From Serripes groenlandicus (taxonomy: Eukaryota; Mollusca; Bivalvia; Cardiida; Cardiidae), in contig JASEVX010000001.1 of assembly GCA_031761405.1 (NCBI GenBank), positions 42,479,359 to 42,543,358 of the forward strand: a DNA stretch of 64,000 nt. The letters run 5' to 3'. The position numbers and the translations under genes are program-made. The notes beneath the pieces are model-generated. The model saw nothing but the letters and a program-made list of their open reading frames with translations, had not been told where the DNA came from and searched no databases. This document shows, in pieces, positions 62,151 through 64,000 of this stretch. How positions within the stretch are numbered: position 1 is the first letter of the stretch; each line of letters begins with the position of its first letter.

Positions 62151-62240
62151 ATTCTTTGTTGTTATATAAACATTTAAGGTTGTTAAAACTGTTTTCATCT
62201 GCTACACGTTCATCGTTCCCGTCTGAGTTCCTAGTTAATT

Positions 62241-62316
62241 GCCGAATCCCGGTAGTTCAGTCGGTAACGATCCGGGCTGTCAATCCGGGGGTCGTGAGTT
62301 CGAATCCCAACTCGGC
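62241..62316 (+). tRNA. tRNA-Asp(GTC)-like SINE head
   Basis: Cloverleaf-compatible, with one acceptor-stem mismatch (A-C) and a G-T pair closing the anticodon stem. It is listed because a tRNA scan would flag it. I consider it the promoter head of the SINE rather than a working tRNA gene. Confidence 0.3.
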
Positions 62317-62517
62317 CAACTTTCTTTCCGACGTTTGACAAAAGTCAATGCGCCATTCGTCTTCCACCAATGGGCTAAGTCTATGTGGAAAAGCAGCCAG
62401 TTGCTTGGGAAGATTGTTGTGAGAAAACCAGGAAACACATGAGTAGGTGAACTGGCAGCCGTGATATGACTGAGAAATTGTTAAAAACGGCGTTAAACCC
62501 CAATTAATCAATCAATA
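62241..62517 (+). mobile_element. tRNA-Asp-like SINE
   Basis: The first 76 bases (62241-62316) fold as a tRNA: acceptor GCCGAAT / ACTCGGC, A box TAGTTCAGTCGG, anticodon loop CTGTCAA giving anticodon GTC (Asp), and B box AGTTCGAATCCC. No terminator run follows. Instead there is a tRNA-unrelated body (CAGTTGCTTGGGAAG, GAAACACATGAGTAGG) and a tail GGCGTTAAACCCCAATTAAT then CAATCAATAAT. This is the layout of a tRNA-derived SINE. A diverged relative is near 13190, and a tail-like insert lies at 55702. The target duplication is unclear. Confidence 0.85.
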
Positions 62518-62699
62518 ATTTTATTCACCAATATAAAAACTAGTTTAGCAGAGGCTTATGATGTGCTCAGGTGAGCTAATAAAACAAACAGAAGTTGTGT
62601 TTTGTTCTTTTTAATCAATGTCATAATAAATGATAACAACATGTTTCTTTGAGATGATTGACAACAAGCACCATTATGTAACACAACACTGTACAAGGG

Positions 62700-62738
62700 A
62701 CACACACACATATATATATATATATACACACACATACA
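62700..62738. repeat. (CA)n(TA)n(CA)n microsatellite
   Basis: GGACACACACACATATATAT then ATATATACACACACATACAC. A compound dinucleotide run. Confidence 0.85.
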
Positions 62739-63119
62739 CAGTCGTCTTCTTTCTTTTCCTGACATCCTGTAAAATTAGAAAAATGTCACTTGAATATCAG
62801 AATGAGGTATCAAAATATAATAATAGTACATACTTGGAAAAAAAAGTTCACACAAAAACAATTATCTCAAGCTTAAATTAGTATAAATTTCTGAGGACTG
62901 CTAAACTACATGTTCCCCCTTTCCTTGCATAAGAAGGTATTACATGTAGGACCCTGTAACTGTTGATTTTGGCCAAAATTATAGCTCAAAATCACTTCAA
63001 ACTTTCAAAATAATTTAAAGATCATGTCTTGGGCATTAAATATATCTCACCATGCAAGTTGGAAGTAACTACACATTGAAAACTGTTTTCTAAATATCAA
63101 CGTATTGTGCCAATAAAAC

Positions 63120-63715
63120 ACCATTTTTCTTTAGATTTTTAACAGGTCACAACATGAAAATACGGATGAAATATGAAAATCTAAGACATAAGTAGGAGAA
63201 TCTCCAATATAAAACAGTTTCAAAATATCAACGTATCGTGCAAAAAAATTTACATTTTAAACAGGTCAAAACATGAAAATACGGATGAAATATGAAAATC
63301 TAAGACATAAGTAGGAGAATCTCCAATATAAAACAGTTTCAAAATATTAACGTATCGTGCAAAAAAAATTAACATTTTAAACAGGTCAAAACATGAAAAT
63401 ACGGATGAAATATGAAAATCTAAGACATAGACATCATAAATTAGACTTAAATATAAAAGAAAAAAGCCGCTATTTTAGTCCCATAAACACCATGCAAGTA
63501 GAAGAATCTCCAATATAAAACAGTTTCAAAATATCAACGTATCGTGCAAAAAAAAAAAAAAAAAAATTCTTTACATTTTAAACAGGTCAAAACATGAAAA
63601 TACGGATGAAATACGAAAATCTAAGACATAGACATCATAAATTAGACTTAAATATAAAAGAAAAAAGCCGCTATTTCAGTCCCATAAACACCATGCAAGT
63701 AGGAGAATCTCCGAA
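63120..63715. repeat. ~120-bp tandem repeat with 201-bp variant
   Basis: ACAGGTCAMAACATGAAAAT (M = A or C) then ACGGATGAAATATGAAAATC starts units at 63142, 63261, 63381 and 63582. The third unit gains about 80 bases (ACATCATAAATTAGACTTAA .. CCCATAAACACCATGCAAG), and the same longer form repeats after 63582. An A-run of about 18 lies at 63548-63566. It sits in an RBM25 intron or flank. Confidence 0.88.
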
Positions 63716-64000
63716 AAAAGTAGATTTTCAGCTTTCGGCGATTACAGTAATGGCGTAAACAATGTCGTTCATATCAAAGTAAACTTTCAAATATGAAAAA
63801 CCACCTAAAAAAGAAATGTCAGGACAAAATACTTTCATGCAAAGAAAAAAGAATACTTGCATTACATCAAGGATTACTTTGTTGGTAACATTGATGGATA
63901 AACATTTAGATATACGTAGTTTTATAACTTGATCGTTTTCTTCTGTTTTCCAAAATGGCGGGTTCCCCGGATGTTGGTCACGTGATACTATACAGCTTAT

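Noticed and set aside
62241..62316. Functional tRNA-Asp gene
   Set aside because: It is fused to a SINE body and AATC-rich tail, has an acceptor mismatch and lacks an immediate T-run terminator. Kept only as a low-confidence tRNA-like head.

Overview
The window is nuclear DNA of an animal, most likely a bivalve mollusc. It is AT-rich and has short exons with GT/AG introns. Interspersed-repeat density is very high, and the repeats include tRNA-derived SINEs, hairpin-ended 'AGCTCACCTGAG' elements and minisatellites of a kind I associate with bivalve genomes. The species cannot be named from the sequence. There is no sign of operons, CRISPR or other prokaryotic features.

Only two conserved host genes are visible, both on the + strand and both cut by the window edges. 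The 3' end of a Na+/Ca2+ exchanger gene (SLC8/NCX) lies at 7905-11055: three exons covering the C-terminal membrane block and the alpha-2 repeat, ending in a normal stop. The 5' part of RBM25, a U1 snRNP-associated splicing factor, lies at 54072-60857: six exons running from the start codon through nearly all of the RRM. About 43 kb of almost entirely repeat-derived DNA separates them. The first 7.9 kb is upstream NCX sequence, probably intron, made largely of tandem arrays (34-bp, about 145-bp and 52-bp units).

Mobile DNA dominates. (1) About 45 copies or pieces of one palindromic MITE of about 220 bp are spread from 5.4 to 61 kb. Well-preserved copies are bounded by TTAA and begin CCCTTTCCC, which suggests piggyBac-type mobilisation; some are nested and some are back-to-back sharing one TTAA. 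(2) A nearly full-length LINE at 43.2-48.3 kb has two open frames: ORF1 with a coiled coil, an SGNH-esterase-like domain and an Asn/Pro-rich repeat tail, and an uninterrupted ORF2 with AP endonuclease and reverse transcriptase. (3) Two PIF/Harbinger-like elements at 36.9-38.8 kb each have TAA target duplications; the longer carries a frameshifted MADF-like gene. A separate broken Harbinger transposase lies at 39.3-39.6 kb. (4) A mariner-like end and transposase fragment at 34.8-35.7 kb is entangled with a CATCGTG/CACGATG palindromic satellite. (5) Two CAG-ended elements of about 1 kb have 5-bp target duplications. (6) There are several SINEs and hairpin-ended elements.

The most unusual signal is a set of ultra-short perfect or near-perfect palindromes of 20-40 bp, each starting CAGRG and ending CYCTG. 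At least four (20634, 23519, 29373, 51391) are flanked by exact 7-bp direct repeats. They look like insertions made of little more than two abutting transposon ends. One sits inside a MITE, so related MITE copies supply the empty site. Another shares 20 bp with a longer unpaired end at 61386. Other observations are a paralogous segment pair (25.2-26.0 and 36.5-39.1 kb) in which only the second copy carries the Harbinger insertions, and an inverted-repeat-bounded block of about 3.1 kb at 26.7-29.8 kb.
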